A DNA stretch of 5,979 nucleotides from Paenibacillus sp. Its GTDB lineage: Bacteria; Bacillota; Bacilli; Paenibacillales; Paenibacillaceae. The notes under the pieces were generated by a model. The model was not told the DNA's origin. It saw only the letters and a program-made list of their open reading frames with translations, and searched no databases. Both the position numbers and the translations under genes were made by a program. The DNA lies in the NCBI GenBank assembly GCA_029256665.1, contig JAQSXN010000273.1, positions 1 through 5,979 of the forward strand, in the 5' to 3' direction. Positions 5,891 through 5,979 of this stretch are shown piece by piece (position 1 is the first letter of the stretch; each line of letters starts with the position of its first letter).

Positions 5891-5979
5891 ATGCGGGCGC
5901 CGAAAGTTGCGTTACAAAAGTTGCATAACTTACGACTCCGAACGAATAACCTCGACGACGAAAGGCTAAAGAAAAAACA
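5891..5979 (+). CDS. Unidentified protein, N-terminal 29 codons only (3' truncated)
   Basis: The ATG at 5891 follows AAGGAGG (5878-5884) with 6-base spacing, one of the best ribosome binding sites in the window, and the frame stays open to the window edge; both other frames close with stops. Visible residues begin MRAPKVALQKLHNLRLRTNN and end in a run of lysines; the segment is strongly basic with no hydrophobic signal so far. The product cannot be named. A promoter (5789-5817), a candidate PucR box and a nitrogen box precede it, so it is plausibly a gene of purine or other nitrogen-compound use, divergent from and probably controlled by the PucR-family regulator. The codons are slightly more AT-rich than in the neighbouring genes. 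With only 29 codons the evidence rests on the start signals. Confidence 0.6.
   Translation, partial: MRAPKVALQKLHNLRLRTNNLDDERLKKK

Overview
The window suggests a moderately GC-rich, low-to-mid-50s% GC Firmicute of the Paenibacillus/Cohnella type. This is inferred from the strong GGAGG/GGTGAT ribosome binding sites, the sigma-A style promoters, a PucR-family regulator with GlnR/TnrA-like operator sequences, and the protein sequences themselves. No genome or species can be named from this window.

Layout, left to right. (1) Positions 1-2189, plus strand: the 3' part of a large membrane-anchored protein combining a glutamine-amidotransferase-like fold with a von Willebrand factor A (VWA) domain; its start lies outside the window. 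(2) 2190-2283: a short gap with a promoter-like sequence and a small dyad. (3) 2284-2595, plus: a single-domain rhodanese, closed by a strong intrinsic terminator at 2628-2664. (4) 2596-2969: a 374-base gap holding that terminator, a structured stretch with two mutually exclusive pairings, and a good promoter for the next gene. (5) 2970-4022, plus: adenosine deaminase. (6) 4015-5658, minus: a PucR-family regulator whose end overlaps the deaminase end by 8 bases. (7) 5659-5890: a divergent control region with two promoters, a candidate PucR box, and two near-identical 17-base sites matching the GlnR/TnrA nitrogen box. (8) 5891-5979, plus: the first 29 codons of an unidentified gene that runs off the window.

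How the genes fit together. The right half is a purine-nitrogen module. Adenosine deaminase releases ammonia from adenosine, and the PucR-type regulator is likely to control purine or nucleoside catabolism genes. Both pucR and the divergent gene carry a TGTNA-N7-TNACA site, so nitrogen status (GlnR or TnrA) probably controls both. This parallels Bacillus subtilis, where pucR is known to be under TnrA control. The left half (VWA protein, rhodanese) looks unrelated. I see no mobile element, CRISPR array, tRNA or rRNA, and no wholly new system. The most interesting material is regulatory DNA.
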